Assembly: GCF_000014005.1 (NCBI RefSeq)
Contig: NC_008009.1
Span: 5,324,501-5,388,500 of the forward strand
Direction of reading: 5' to 3'
Source: Candidatus Koribacter versatilis Ellin345
GTDB taxonomy: Bacteria > Acidobacteriota > Terriglobia > Terriglobales > Acidobacteriaceae
DNA: 64,000 nucleotides
Shown: piece after piece, positions 1 through 10,437 of the stretch
Position numbering within the stretch: position 1 is the first letter of the stretch
Layout of the letters: every line of letters begins with the position of its first letter
The notes under the pieces: generated by a model
The model's input: the letters and a program-made list of their open reading frames with translations, nothing else
What the model was told of the DNA's origin: nothing
The model's database searches: none
Position numbers and translations under genes: made by a program

Positions 1-1
1 C

Positions 2-2491
<2,490 letters not shown>

Positions 2492-2496
2492 GGCGC

Positions 2497-2571
2497 ATTC
2501 ACCGCCGAGGCGCAGAGACACAGAGGATTTTATTTCTCAAACCTCTGTGCCTCCTGGCCTCTGCGGTGAAT
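2497..2571. repeat. Long imperfect inverted repeat after lacZ
   Basis: Two arms of about 30 bases (2497-2526 and 2541-2571) are near reverse complements: the left starts ATTCACCGC and runs to GACACAGAGG, the right starts CCTCTGTG and ends GCGGTGAAT. The hairpin lies between convergent genes only 85 bases apart and may terminate transcription from both sides. The text resembles short palindromic repeats dispersed in Acidobacteriota genomes; that comparison is from memory. Confidence 0.7.
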
Positions 2572-2576
2572 ACGAT

Positions 2577-3014
2577 TTAAGACTTCGCGACGAGGGGTAG
2601 TTCAAACGTACCTTCCACCACCTCAAGAAACGTCCGCTCTTCACGCAGGATGCACCGCTTGCTCTGTGCAAACGCGAAATTGGCTTTCGCTTCCGCATCC
2701 GTCCGCAGTCGCGCGCGATAGGCTTCATAACTCGCGAGCGAGTCGAACGCAATCAGCCCCCACGCGATGTCGTTCGTACCTTCCAGCGGGAGGAAATATC
2801 CAATCAGCCGCCCACCGCAACGCGGAATAATCTTGCGCCATGTCTCCGCATAGGTCTGGAAGACTTCGCGCTGAAACGGATCAATCTGATAACGAATAAA
2901 GCAGGCAATCTGCATTTGCTTACCCTTCCCAATTGGCTTGGCGCTCGTGAAAGAAGCGAGGGCCGGCACCGCCGAAATTGCCGTCAGGATTTTTAGAAGT
3001 TCGCGCCGGTCCAT
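2577..3014 (-). CDS. NIPSNAP family protein with N-terminal export signal
   Basis: The body, from [16 protein letters not shown] through [14 protein letters not shown] to [16 protein letters not shown], matches small alpha/beta-barrel NIPSNAP-type proteins of about 100 residues; their biochemical role is poorly defined. I chose the ATG at 3014, which yields [20 protein letters not shown], a twin-arginine-like or Sec signal; an in-frame ATG at 3059 lacks a ribosome site. If the conserved domain alone is used, translation could begin at the Met of QMQIACF. An exported NIPSNAP protein is somewhat unusual. It converges with lacZ. Confidence 0.75.
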   Translation of the reverse strand: MDRRELLKILTAISAVPALASFTSAKPIGKGKQMQIACFIRYQIDPFQREVFQTYAETWRKIIPRCGGRLIGYFLPLEGTNDIAWGLIAFDSLASYEAYRARLRTDAEAKANFAFAQSKRCILREERTFLEVVEGTFELPLVAKS

Positions 3015-3102
3015 ACGCTCTCGAGTGTCGTGACCAGATGAGTATTCGCGCTTCGGCACGAAGACATTTCGTCGGCGATCAAATCATGGATGTGAGGGGT
3101 AT

Positions 3103-4017
3103 CTAGGAAGTCTTGCTGAAGTGAATCGCAGCTCCGACCACCATGGCCCCGCCGAGCAGTGCGGGCCATCCAAGATGCTCATGCAGAACCGTGACGCCGA
3201 GTAATGCTCCCACCAGCGGCTCCATGTTCAGAAACACCCCAGCGCGCGACGCTGGAACCTTCGCCAATCCCCAGTTCCAAAGCAGGTAGGCGCCAGAGGT
3301 CGCGATAAACCCTTGGGCGGCAACCCCGATCCACGTACTCGTACTGAAATCGAAGCGCATCGGATGCGTCAGGACCGCCCAGGGAATCAGCATCAGGGTC
3401 CCGAGCACGATCATCATCGAGGTCACGTGCAGCGAATCGTGTCGTCCAATCAGCTTCTTCGTGATCATCACCATCACCACCGCGGCCAGCAGCGAGAGCA
3501 CAACGAGGACATCTCCTACGACGCTTGCTTGCGGACTGCCAACCCCATTCCCGTGTGAGAGCGCAATCAGCACGGCCCCGAAAGTCGCGATTGCAAGCGA
3601 GAACCATTCCTGCCAGTGCAAACGTTCGCCGAGAAATATCACCGAACTCATCGCCAGCATGATCGGCAAGGTCCCGATCATCAACGACGCATGCGAGACG
3701 GTCGTGAGCTGCAACCCCTTGAACTGGATCAGGAACTGGATTGGCACACCGACGAAACTCGCGATCAGCAGGCTCACCCAATCGCGCCGCGTATAGGGCT
3801 GCCACCGCAGAAAAATGATCGGCAATAAACCCAGCGATCCGAAAATGAATCGCCACGCGACATTCTCGGTCACGCTCATTTGCTCGAGCGCGATCTTCCC
3901 GAAGAGGAAGCCCGTCCCCCAGCAGCACCCCGACAGCACCAGCGCAGTAATCGCGAGCGCCCCCGCAGAGCCACGGGTGGGAGCAGTGTTGACGGACGTC
4001 TGCGTGCTCAGGTTCAC
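3103..4017 (-). CDS. EamA/DMT superfamily transporter (10 TM)
   Basis: A 304-residue integral membrane protein with about ten hydrophobic helices in two homologous EamA halves (first near residues 20-150, second near 165-300). Typical features are GSLGLLPIIFLRWQP, the GVPIQFL segment and a final PLVGALLGVTVLHEHLG motif. Drug/metabolite transporters of this group export amino acids, nucleosides or other small metabolites; the substrate cannot be read from sequence. The start is GTG at 4017, preceded by GGGAG on the minus strand. No obvious operon partner. Confidence 0.9.
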   Translation of the reverse strand: MNLSTQTSVNTAPTRGSAGALAITALVLSGCCWGTGFLFGKIALEQMSVTENVAWRFIFGSLGLLPIIFLRWQPYTRRDWVSLLIASFVGVPIQFLIQFKGLQLTTVSHASLMIGTLPIMLAMSSVIFLGERLHWQEWFSLAIATFGAVLIALSHGNGVGSPQASVVGDVLVVLSLLAAVVMVMITKKLIGRHDSLHVTSMMIVLGTLMLIPWAVLTHPMRFDFSTSTWIGVAAQGFIATSGAYLLWNWGLAKVPASRAGVFLNMEPLVGALLGVTVLHEHLGWPALLGGAMVVGAAIHFSKTS

Positions 4018-4080
4018 AATGCTCCCATCATGCAGACGTCGAGCTTACTTAAGGTGAGTGAAGTTCGTATAAATCAGGCG

Positions 4081-4995
4081 TTAGATGGTGACAAGCGGCT
4101 GCTTGGTCGAATTCGCCTGTTCATGCGCGTGATAGCTGCTGCGCACCAGCGGTCCCGACTCCACGTGGCGGAAGCCCATCTTCATTGCTTCTTCTTTCAT
4201 GAAGAGGAATTCTTCCGGCGTGTAATAGCGCGTCATCGGCGCATGGTCTTTGGACGGCCGCAGATATTGTCCGATGGTCAGGATGTCCACGTTCTGCCGC
4301 GCGAGATCACGATAGACATGCAAAAGCTCTTCCGTCGTTTCACCGAGGCCGACCATCACGCCAGTCTTGGTCACCTGAGCGGGATTGATCTCTTTCGCCC
4401 GGCGCAGCAAGTTCAACGTGCGCTCGTAGCGGGCACCGGAGCGCACCGCGCGATAGAGCCGCGGCACCGTTTCGGTGTTGTGGTTCAAAATTTCGGGCTT
4501 GGCAGCGAGAACAATGCGCAAAGATTCATCGTTGCCCTGGAAATCGGGGATCAGCACTTCCACGCGACAGCCCGGCTTTTGCTCGCGGATCTGTTCTATC
4601 GTCTGCGCAAAGACTTGCGCTGCGCCAACGTTGTCATCGTCGCGATTCACGCTCGTGACAACCGCAAAGTTCAATCCCAGCGTTGCAACCGCTTCGGCTA
4701 CACGGCGAGGTTCGTCGAAATCAATTGGCTCCGGACGCCCCTTCGGCACTGCGCAGAATCCGCAGCGTCGCGTACACAGGTTGCCGAGCAACATGAAGGT
4801 TGCGGTCTTATGGTTCCAGCACTCGCCAATGTTCGGGCATTGCGCCGACTCGCACACCGTGTGCAGGTTCATGCCGCGCGCCAGCTTCTTCAGGTCGTGG
4901 TAGTTTTCGCCCATGGGGGCCTTGGCGCGCAGCCACGAGGGCTTGGGCGCCGGCTTCCTGGGTTCTAGATCGATCTGGATGAGTTCGGGAGCCAT
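4081..4995 (-). CDS. lipA: Lipoyl synthase
   Basis: Radical-SAM enzyme that inserts two sulfurs into the octanoyl chain on lipoyl domains (pyruvate dehydrogenase, glycine cleavage H protein). From the ATG at 4995 the auxiliary cluster cysteines are C48, C53 and C59 (CESAQCPNIGEC), and the radical-SAM cluster cysteines are C74, C78 and C81 (CTRRCGFC). The C-terminal RSSYHA supplies the serine ligand of the auxiliary cluster. Length 304 is normal. A TTG six bases upstream is an alternative start. No lipB lies next to it. Confidence 0.97.
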   Translation of the reverse strand: MAPELIQIDLEPRKPAPKPSWLRAKAPMGENYHDLKKLARGMNLHTVCESAQCPNIGECWNHKTATFMLLGNLCTRRCGFCAVPKGRPEPIDFDEPRRVAEAVATLGLNFAVVTSVNRDDDNVGAAQVFAQTIEQIREQKPGCRVEVLIPDFQGNDESLRIVLAAKPEILNHNTETVPRLYRAVRSGARYERTLNLLRRAKEINPAQVTKTGVMVGLGETTEELLHVYRDLARQNVDILTIGQYLRPSKDHAPMTRYYTPEEFLFMKEEAMKMGFRHVESGPLVRSSYHAHEQANSTKQPLVTI

Positions 4996-5038
4996 GGGCA
5001 ACTGTCTATTGTACGATGCCCCAGCCTCCCCGCGCGAT

Positions 5039-5521
5039 TCAGCGCTTCACGGTCCGCAGGAGTTCGGCAATGTCGCTATAGCCGGATTGCACCGCCAGGG
5101 TGAGCGCCGTGTCGCCCCGCTGATCGAGTTTCTTCGCCTCCGCACCATGTTCCACCAGCAAACGCACTGCATCGAGACGCCCACGAGCCGCGGCAATCAT
5201 CAACGCTGTCTCGCCCTGGTTATTCTTGAAGTTCGGATCGGCGCCATTCGCCAGCAGCAGATGCATCAGCTCAAGACTGTCCGAGTTCCTCGCCGGCCCG
5301 CACTCGCAAGCGGCGAACATCAGGGCGGTATTGCCGTTGTCGTCGGTGGCGTTCACATCCGGCCACGAGTTCAGCAGCAGGCGGATTCGCGGAACATCCC
5401 CTGCGAGCGCGGCATCGCGCAAGCGCTCCTCAAGCGTGGGTGCGGGCGTCGCAGACGCACCGACCACGAAAAGCATAAGAAGCAATGTCGCAAAGATTCG
5501 CCGGACGATGTCCATCGCCAT
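5039..5521 (-). CDS. Secreted ankyrin-repeat protein
   Basis: A 160-residue protein with a signal peptide (hydrophobic IFATLLLMLFVVGASA, cleavage probably after ASA) followed by about four ankyrin repeats. Recognisable repeat cores are DDNGNTALMFAACE, NNQGETALMIAAARG and DQRGDTALTLAVQSG, with helix pairs such as LMHLLLANGADPN and AVRLLVEHGAE. Ankyrin repeats bind protein partners; the location would be periplasmic. A second Met lies two codons in. No enzymatic domain. Partner unknown. Confidence 0.85.
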   Translation of the reverse strand: MAMDIVRRIFATLLLMLFVVGASATPAPTLEERLRDAALAGDVPRIRLLLNSWPDVNATDDNGNTALMFAACECGPARNSDSLELMHLLLANGADPNFKNNQGETALMIAAARGRLDAVRLLVEHGAEAKKLDQRGDTALTLAVQSGYSDIAELLRTVKR

Positions 5522-5634
5522 GCCAGACCAGAATTAGCTCGTAAGCTGAGCAAATTGTGTGTCCGATTCAAGGCGGGTGCAAGCAGAATGCTGTCGCTCG
5601 GTGGAAAGCGGGATTGCGAAGTGAGTGATTCGCC

Positions 5635-6222
5635 TTAGATTACAAGGTTTCGCGCCACTTCCTGGAACCGCGGATCGTTCCGCCAACGTTTGAATGAGCT
5701 GTCTTTGTTCACGTCGGGGAACTGAAAACTGCCGCGTAGCTCCCATGCGCGTTTCAAATGGCTGATCGCCTTATCAAGATCGCCCGCCTCCGAGTACGCG
5801 CATGCAAGGTTGTACTCATAGCCGCCATAATCAGGATCGTTTTGAATTCCCTCTTGCAGCACTGCGATCGACTTCCCGTATTCCTTGCGCGTGCCGTACA
5901 GAATTCCGAGGCGCGTGTAGAGATCGCGCCGGTCCGCCATCTTCAACTGATGGTCTTTGCCATCCAGTTCGCGGGCCTTTTCAAGGCTCTCGATCGCCTG
6001 CGCATTCTTGGGAAAGAGCGCATACACGTGGCCTAACTCCAGGTACGCGAGTGCCCAGTTCGGCGAATCCTCGACCGCTTCTTTCAGAGCCTTCTCGGCG
6101 GCCACGGGGTTGTGGCGATCAAGAGCAACCATCGCCTTGTCGTAGTTTTTCTTCGACTTTTCTGTTTGTGCGAATGCAGCACCTGCGAGGAGAACGATGA
6201 CGAGAGCGCGTTTCAGGAGCAT
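5635..6222 (-). CDS. Secreted TPR protein
   Basis: Starts at the ATG at 6222, seven bases after a GGAGG ribosome site; the frame is open further upstream but without a better signal. MLLKRALVIVLLAGAAFAQ is a signal peptide. The rest holds three to four tetratricopeptide repeats (for example NWALAYLELGHVYAL, AQAIESLEKARELDG, GGYEYNLACAYSEAGDL) and ends in a conserved SFKRWRNDPRFQEVA. Likely a periplasmic scaffold. It lies 41 bases downstream of the thyX-like gene on the same strand. Confidence 0.87.
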   Translation of the reverse strand: MLLKRALVIVLLAGAAFAQTEKSKKNYDKAMVALDRHNPVAAEKALKEAVEDSPNWALAYLELGHVYALFPKNAQAIESLEKARELDGKDHQLKMADRRDLYTRLGILYGTRKEYGKSIAVLQEGIQNDPDYGGYEYNLACAYSEAGDLDKAISHLKRAWELRGSFQFPDVNKDSSFKRWRNDPRFQEVARNLVI

Positions 6223-6263
6223 GCGTTCCTCCGCGGTAAATTGAGCCGTAATTCGTCTCAGCA

Positions 6264-7856
6264 CTACCGCTTCAGCAAATCCACCGGCTCATGCACATCG
6301 GTCACGCGGAAATACGATCGAAGCGACGGATGCTTGCTCGCGACTTCGTCATACATCTGCCAGGCCACATTGCGATACGAATAATGTCCTTGCGGCGTGG
6401 TGCGTATCTCCGAGATGTACACCACTTCGGCGAAATCCATCTTGAAGAGCGTACGCTTGCGATAGGCGAGCGGCAGTACGTACTGTGCTTTCTCATTGGC
6501 TTCGGCGATCGGTGAACCCGCGATCTTTGTGTAAGCATCAGCCGCGCGCTGCATCGTCTGTTGGTAGCGCTCATCGACCTCGGCGTCTGCCATTTCTTCC
6601 GGCATCGCGAAACCGTGGGCCGCCGTGTAGGGCTGGTGGACCTGCACGCAGCGGCGGTGCCGATGCATGTCGCGATAGCCGCCGACATCCATCAGGATGT
6701 CGAAGCGGAACTGCTGTCCGGCGTTGAATGCCCGGGAAAGCTCATCGTGCTTGCCGCGGTTCTGCACCCCGAGGTCGATAATCTCCTGGCGCTCGTCCGC
6801 CGTGAGCGACTCCACTGCTCTCCTCAATTGCCGATACGAATATTGGCTGCCTTGATAAAGGAGCGTGGTCGCCAACTCGATTTCCAGCGGGTCGGGCTCA
6901 AGCAGATCCACTTCCTTCGCCGGCTCAATCGCGGCACCCTTCATCAACTCGCTTGCAGCTTGCTGCAACAGTTTGCGGGTTTCGATTTCGTAGGCGTTGG
7001 CTTCAGCATACTTTACCAGTGTTGGTGAAACGCGCACCTCGCGTAGCAATTGTTCTTCGGCCCTCGCCGCTAAATCCGCGTCTTTCTCGCGGATCTCCGC
7101 AATCAATTCGCGCATGGCCGCGTGGTTCACGTTGTGCGAAGGCTCCCGCGCTGCGTCCTTGAGCTTTTGTGCCAGGTCGCGAACTTCTTTATGCGTGTGC
7201 GAAAGCAACCGCGAAACCTGCGTCTCCAGCGTGCGTGCGTTCACGATCTGGCCGAGCGAGGTGTTCGTTGCCAGCGGCAAAATGTATCGCGACAGATCAA
7301 ACGCTCGTGCCCGCAACGTTCGTTCATAGGCGTCCTGCTTCATGTCGTCGGGCTTGGGGGTCTGCCCTTCAAGGTAACGGAACATGCCTTCCGAGAAATT
7401 CTCGTACTCGGCGAACAGGAAATTCACGGTGTCGCGATAGAGCGTCTCCGCCCCGGCATCTCCTGAAAAGTCAGGCGTGAAATACCCGCTCTTGCGGAAG
7501 TTCTGGTATCGAGTCGAACGTTCCTGACCGTCCCACCGGCTCTCGTCCACCACAATCGTTGCCGCCAGCAACGACAGACTCTCGATTGCCATCGCGATGT
7601 GGGCCAGGTCGGCGATTGACCGGTGCCCATACTGGAAATAGAACGTATTGAGGAACTTCTCCGCCTTCTGAGCGTTCAGCTCTGTCAACGACTCCTTCAT
7701 CGAGAGCGCGGAGCGCGAATACTTCGCCATGGCGTAGGCCAGCACCTCAGGGTCGGCCCCGTGGATCGCGTACACCTGGGTTCCGGCTTGCTCTTCAGGC
7801 TTGGTTTGCTCAGCTTTTTCGGAAGACGTGCTCATAGGCGAGACCGCAGACGACAT
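6264..7856 (-). CDS. thyX: Tandem-domain FAD-dependent thymidylate synthase-like protein (ThyX superfamily)
   Basis: About 530 residues with two ThyX-like halves. ThyX makes dTMP from dUMP using methylene-tetrahydrofolate and FAD. The N-terminal half has FYFQYGHRSIADLAH and ERSTRYQNF, which retains the S-x-R-Y end of the ThyX motif but lacks RHR. The C-terminal half has a second HDELSRAFNAGQQFRFD and HRHRRCVQ, which retains RHR but has Pro where the motif serine is expected. Canonical ThyX is 210-260 residues and homotetrameric. ATG at 7856 chosen; ATG 7835 and TTG 7874 are alternatives. It could be a true synthase or a diverged paralogue. Confidence 0.85.
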   Translation of the reverse strand: MSSAVSPMSTSSEKAEQTKPEEQAGTQVYAIHGADPEVLAYAMAKYSRSALSMKESLTELNAQKAEKFLNTFYFQYGHRSIADLAHIAMAIESLSLLAATIVVDESRWDGQERSTRYQNFRKSGYFTPDFSGDAGAETLYRDTVNFLFAEYENFSEGMFRYLEGQTPKPDDMKQDAYERTLRARAFDLSRYILPLATNTSLGQIVNARTLETQVSRLLSHTHKEVRDLAQKLKDAAREPSHNVNHAAMRELIAEIREKDADLAARAEEQLLREVRVSPTLVKYAEANAYEIETRKLLQQAASELMKGAAIEPAKEVDLLEPDPLEIELATTLLYQGSQYSYRQLRRAVESLTADERQEIIDLGVQNRGKHDELSRAFNAGQQFRFDILMDVGGYRDMHRHRRCVQVHQPYTAAHGFAMPEEMADAEVDERYQQTMQRAADAYTKIAGSPIAEANEKAQYVLPLAYRKRTLFKMDFAEVVYISEIRTTPQGHYSYRNVAWQMYDEVASKHPSLRSYFRVTDVHEPVDLLKR

Positions 7857-7941
7857 GTTCGCGATGATATCCAATCGCCGTCCACGATGCGACCTAAGTT
7901 TCAGCCCTCGCGGTGGAAAACTGGTGTACGCTCATTCACGT

Positions 7942-8715
7942 ATGACCGACGTCGAGACCCGCTGGCTCGGTGCCGATTCCATCCTCTTCGCCACGGCCCA
8001 CCGTCCATGGCCGCTGCCTTCCGCCCCGTGGGTCATGACCCAAATGTGGAAGGACCTGCTCTTCCTGCACTACCCAATCGACCCTGAGTTGCTGCGACCT
8101 CTGGTTCCCGAGGTACTGACGCTCGATACCTACCAGTACCAGGCCTGGGTGTCGGTGGTGCCGTTCGTCATTACGCGCTTGCGGCCCCCGGGCGTACCGG
8201 CGGTTCCCTGGCTCTCGTCGTTCCCCGAGTTGAACGTTCGAACCTACGTCACTTACAACGGCAAGCCGGGCGTCTACTTTTTCTCGCTCGACGCCGGCAA
8301 TCTCTCGGCCGTCTGGGGTGCACGCGTCTTCTACCGACTCCCGTACTGGCACGCCGACATGAAAATCGGCGGCAAGGGTTCGCTCTTGATCGACTATCGC
8401 TCAAAACGAATTCACGGTCCGAGGCCGGCGGAGTTCATTGCGAGCTACGGACCAACGGGGCCGATCCGGATTGCCAAGCCCGGGTCGCTCGACTCGTTCC
8501 TCACCGACCGCTACTGTCTGTACGCCTGGAACCGCAGCAAACTCTATCGCTGTGAAATCCATCACCTGCCATGGCCGCTCCAGGAAGCGAAGGCGCTGGT
8601 GAACACCAATTCCATGGCGTCCGTTGCCGGCATTCCGATCGAGGAAGACGAGGCGCTGTGCCAGTTCAGCCGCAAACTCAAGGTCCTGGTGTGGGCACCG
8701 GAACGATTGAGGTAG
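7942..8715 (+). CDS. YqjF family protein (DUF2071)
   Basis: A 257-residue protein matching the YqjF/DUF2071 family, with MTQMWKDLLFLHYPIDPELL near the start, FPELNVRTYVTYNGKPGVYF in the middle and CEIHHLPWPLQEA toward the end. Members belong to the acetoacetate decarboxylase-like fold; the physiological reaction is not established. The ATG at 7942 follows weak context, but upstream in-frame starts overlap the divergent thyX gene. Divergently transcribed from thyX with an 85-base shared upstream region. Confidence 0.85.
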   Translation: MTDVETRWLGADSILFATAHRPWPLPSAPWVMTQMWKDLLFLHYPIDPELLRPLVPEVLTLDTYQYQAWVSVVPFVITRLRPPGVPAVPWLSSFPELNVRTYVTYNGKPGVYFFSLDAGNLSAVWGARVFYRLPYWHADMKIGGKGSLLIDYRSKRIHGPRPAEFIASYGPTGPIRIAKPGSLDSFLTDRYCLYAWNRSKLYRCEIHHLPWPLQEAKALVNTNSMASVAGIPIEEDEALCQFSRKLKVLVWAPERLR

Positions 8716-9144
8716 CCCGCCCTCCCGCTCTGTCATGGTGAGCGGAGAATCCGGATACCAATCCGGATTCGGAGTCGAAACACCTCGATCACCCACCGCC
8801 TGCTTGCATTCGCAACAACCCAGCGTCCGGTGATCCACCTCACGTTGATCGCAGTCATCCGTCACAGCCACTTGCCCAGCACCCCCGTATTCTGCGCAGG
8901 TGGGGCATTTCCAGCAGCAGATCTAGTTCTTTGATAATTCGGAATACTCCGAAGTTGGAGCGACATGGGCAGTGCGTCGGGGTGTCGCACCTAACTCCAA
9001 TGTTTTGAAGATTTTGCCTATAACTTATTTGTCTTGAATATTTTGCAGGGATTTGGTCGCTAAAATCTTGAAAACAAAGAATCGCATCGGGGTAGGGGTT
9101 GATTTCCCAGTAAACAATCGAAGGGGCTCGGAGAAGATTTTGGT
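8716..9144. other. Intergenic region, 429 bases, with repeats, between convergent genes
   Basis: No coding frame was found. Bases 8730-8790 contain a variant of the dispersed TGTCATCCTGAGCGG palindrome (here TGTCATGGTGAGCGGAG followed by a stem AATCCGGAT/ATCCGGATT and GGAGTCGAAACACCTC). Bases 8995-9090 are an AT-rich block, unusual for this window, with the direct repeat TTGAAGATTTTGC (9005-9017) and TTGAATATTTTGC (9034-9046). A further GAAGATTTTGG at 9133-9143 abuts the end of the cytochrome gene. Confidence 0.6.
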
Positions 9145-9528
9145 CTAAAGCGTGTGCATGTAAGCAAGCACGTCTTGCAGTTGCTGCTGGCTCAGGACTG
9201 CGCTGAAACCGGGCATCTTCGGCTTGCCATACATAATCACATCGCTCACCCGCTCCTCACTCGCCTTCATTCCGCTGGGAAGGAACGGTTTTTTAAAGAC
9301 GCCAACCATCGTGGGGCCGTTGAGGTCCTTCTTGCGATAAGGTTCGTGGCAGCCGGCGCAGCGAAGGTCGTAGATTTCCCGGCCGCGGATTTGCTGCGGA
9401 TTCAGGCCGAGTTCGGCGTTGGAACGCAGGCGTTCCGGCTTGTCGCAGGCAGCAAAGGCGAACATCAGCGCCATCGTAAGAACGACGACGCCGAATAAAA
9501 ATTTCTCGCCGGCGCGAGGGCTGTTCAT
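9145..9528 (-). CDS. Small c-type cytochrome, probable lipoprotein
   Basis: A 127-residue protein with an N-terminal hydrophobic segment ending in FAFAAC, a plausible lipobox, then one heme-binding CAGCH motif (near residue 58) and a likely distal methionine in KPKMPGF. This is a class I monoheme cytochrome c exposed outside the inner membrane, used as an electron carrier; the partner is unknown. The start is the ATG at 9528, with GGAG on the minus strand 12 bases upstream. Divergent from the DUF488 gene at 44 bases. Confidence 0.88.
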   Translation of the reverse strand: MNSPRAGEKFLFGVVVLTMALMFAFAACDKPERLRSNAELGLNPQQIRGREIYDLRCAGCHEPYRKKDLNGPTMVGVFKKPFLPSGMKASEERVSDVIMYGKPKMPGFSAVLSQQQLQDVLAYMHTL

Positions 9529-9572
9529 TTCGAAATGAATCTCCGGAGTTAGAATACAACGCCAACGACGCC

Positions 9573-9995
9573 ATGAACGTTCAGCTCAAACGCGCCTACG
9601 ACGAACCTTCCGCCAGCGACGGCAAGCGGTTCCTGGTCGACCGCCTGTGGCCGCGCGGAAAGGCCAAAGAAGCTTTGCATATCGAAGCCTGGCTGAAAGA
9701 CCTCGCGCCTTCAGACGAGCTTAGGAAGTGGTTTCATGAGCGCCCGGCACAATGGCTCCTGTTTCGGCGACGGTACCTGGCGGAACTCTCGGCGCCTGCA
9801 GCCGAAGCCGCCCTTGAGCAGCTCTATTCGGCGCTCGCGCCGGGAAGGCGTGTGACGCTTGTCTATTCCTCGAAGAACGAGGCACACAATAACGCCGTCG
9901 TCCTCAAGGAGTTGATCGAGGGGGCCCGTAAGCCTCCCACCGGCACTGGCCCGGTCCGCGAAGCCGGGCGCCAGCGTGCCCGCGCACAGAGATAA
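9573..9995 (+). CDS. DUF488 family protein (YeaO-like)
   Basis: A 140-residue protein with the YeaO/DUF488 signatures LKRAYDEPSASDGKRFLVDR, LWPRGKAKEALHI and LVYSSKNEAHNNAVVL. The function is not established for this branch. The last 20 residues are Arg/Pro rich and poorly conserved in appearance. The ATG at 9573 is the first start after the divergent cytochrome promoter region. A second, differently built DUF488 gene lies at 36840-37370. Confidence 0.88.
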   Translation: MNVQLKRAYDEPSASDGKRFLVDRLWPRGKAKEALHIEAWLKDLAPSDELRKWFHERPAQWLLFRRRYLAELSAPAAEAALEQLYSALAPGRRVTLVYSSKNEAHNNAVVLKELIEGARKPPTGTGPVREAGRQRARAQR

Positions 9996-10053
9996 CGTTC
10001 ACTCCAAGATTGCGGCTTGGCAAAATTTGTGGTGGAATGGCGGCCACTCGGTC

Positions 10054-10437
10054 ATGGCCAATTCAGCCAACATCTCGCAGGAGCTGTTCCAGGAATTCCT
10101 CGAACATATGGCTGGCGTGAACGAACTCGCGCCCGAGAAAAAACGGCAGCTGCTCACATCGTGTGCCGAGGTGAAGTTTCGCCTTCGCGGTGGCAGCCGG
10201 TGTCCGATGTGCAAGACCCATGTCCGTCACGTGATGCCGATCTATGCGGTTCACCTCGACGGCACGGAGCGCAGTTATCCCTGCTTGTGCACGCGCTGCT
10301 TTGAAGGCGAAAAGGGACTTTCGTCGAAGATGGTAGTACGGCTCGGGGCAACTTCTCTCGTCTACGATCGAGGCACGCGCGAGCGGTTCGATGTCAGCGT
10401 GCTAACTAACGTGCAGCGAGCTGCGGCGGAAGCGTAA
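10054..10437 (+). CDS. Uncharacterised protein with a Cys-rich, possible zinc-ribbon motif
   Basis: A 127-residue protein read from the ATG at 10054 (MANSANISQELFQEF); the frame extends back to a GTG at 9976 overlapping the DUF488 gene, but that part looks non-coding. An N-terminal helical segment (VNELAPEKKRQLL) is followed by CPMC and, 25 residues on, PCLCTRC, which could bind zinc. No catalytic motif is visible. It converges with dacB with no spacing: its stop ends at 10437 and dacB's stop begins at 10438. I do not recognise the family. Confidence 0.7.
   Translation: MANSANISQELFQEFLEHMAGVNELAPEKKRQLLTSCAEVKFRLRGGSRCPMCKTHVRHVMPIYAVHLDGTERSYPCLCTRCFEGEKGLSSKMVVRLGATSLVYDRGTRERFDVSVLTNVQRAAAEA

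Noticed and set aside
3880-4968. 362-codon plus-strand frame opposite lipA
   Set aside because: Antisense shadow of a conserved gene; Arg/His/Ala-rich sequence without domain character.
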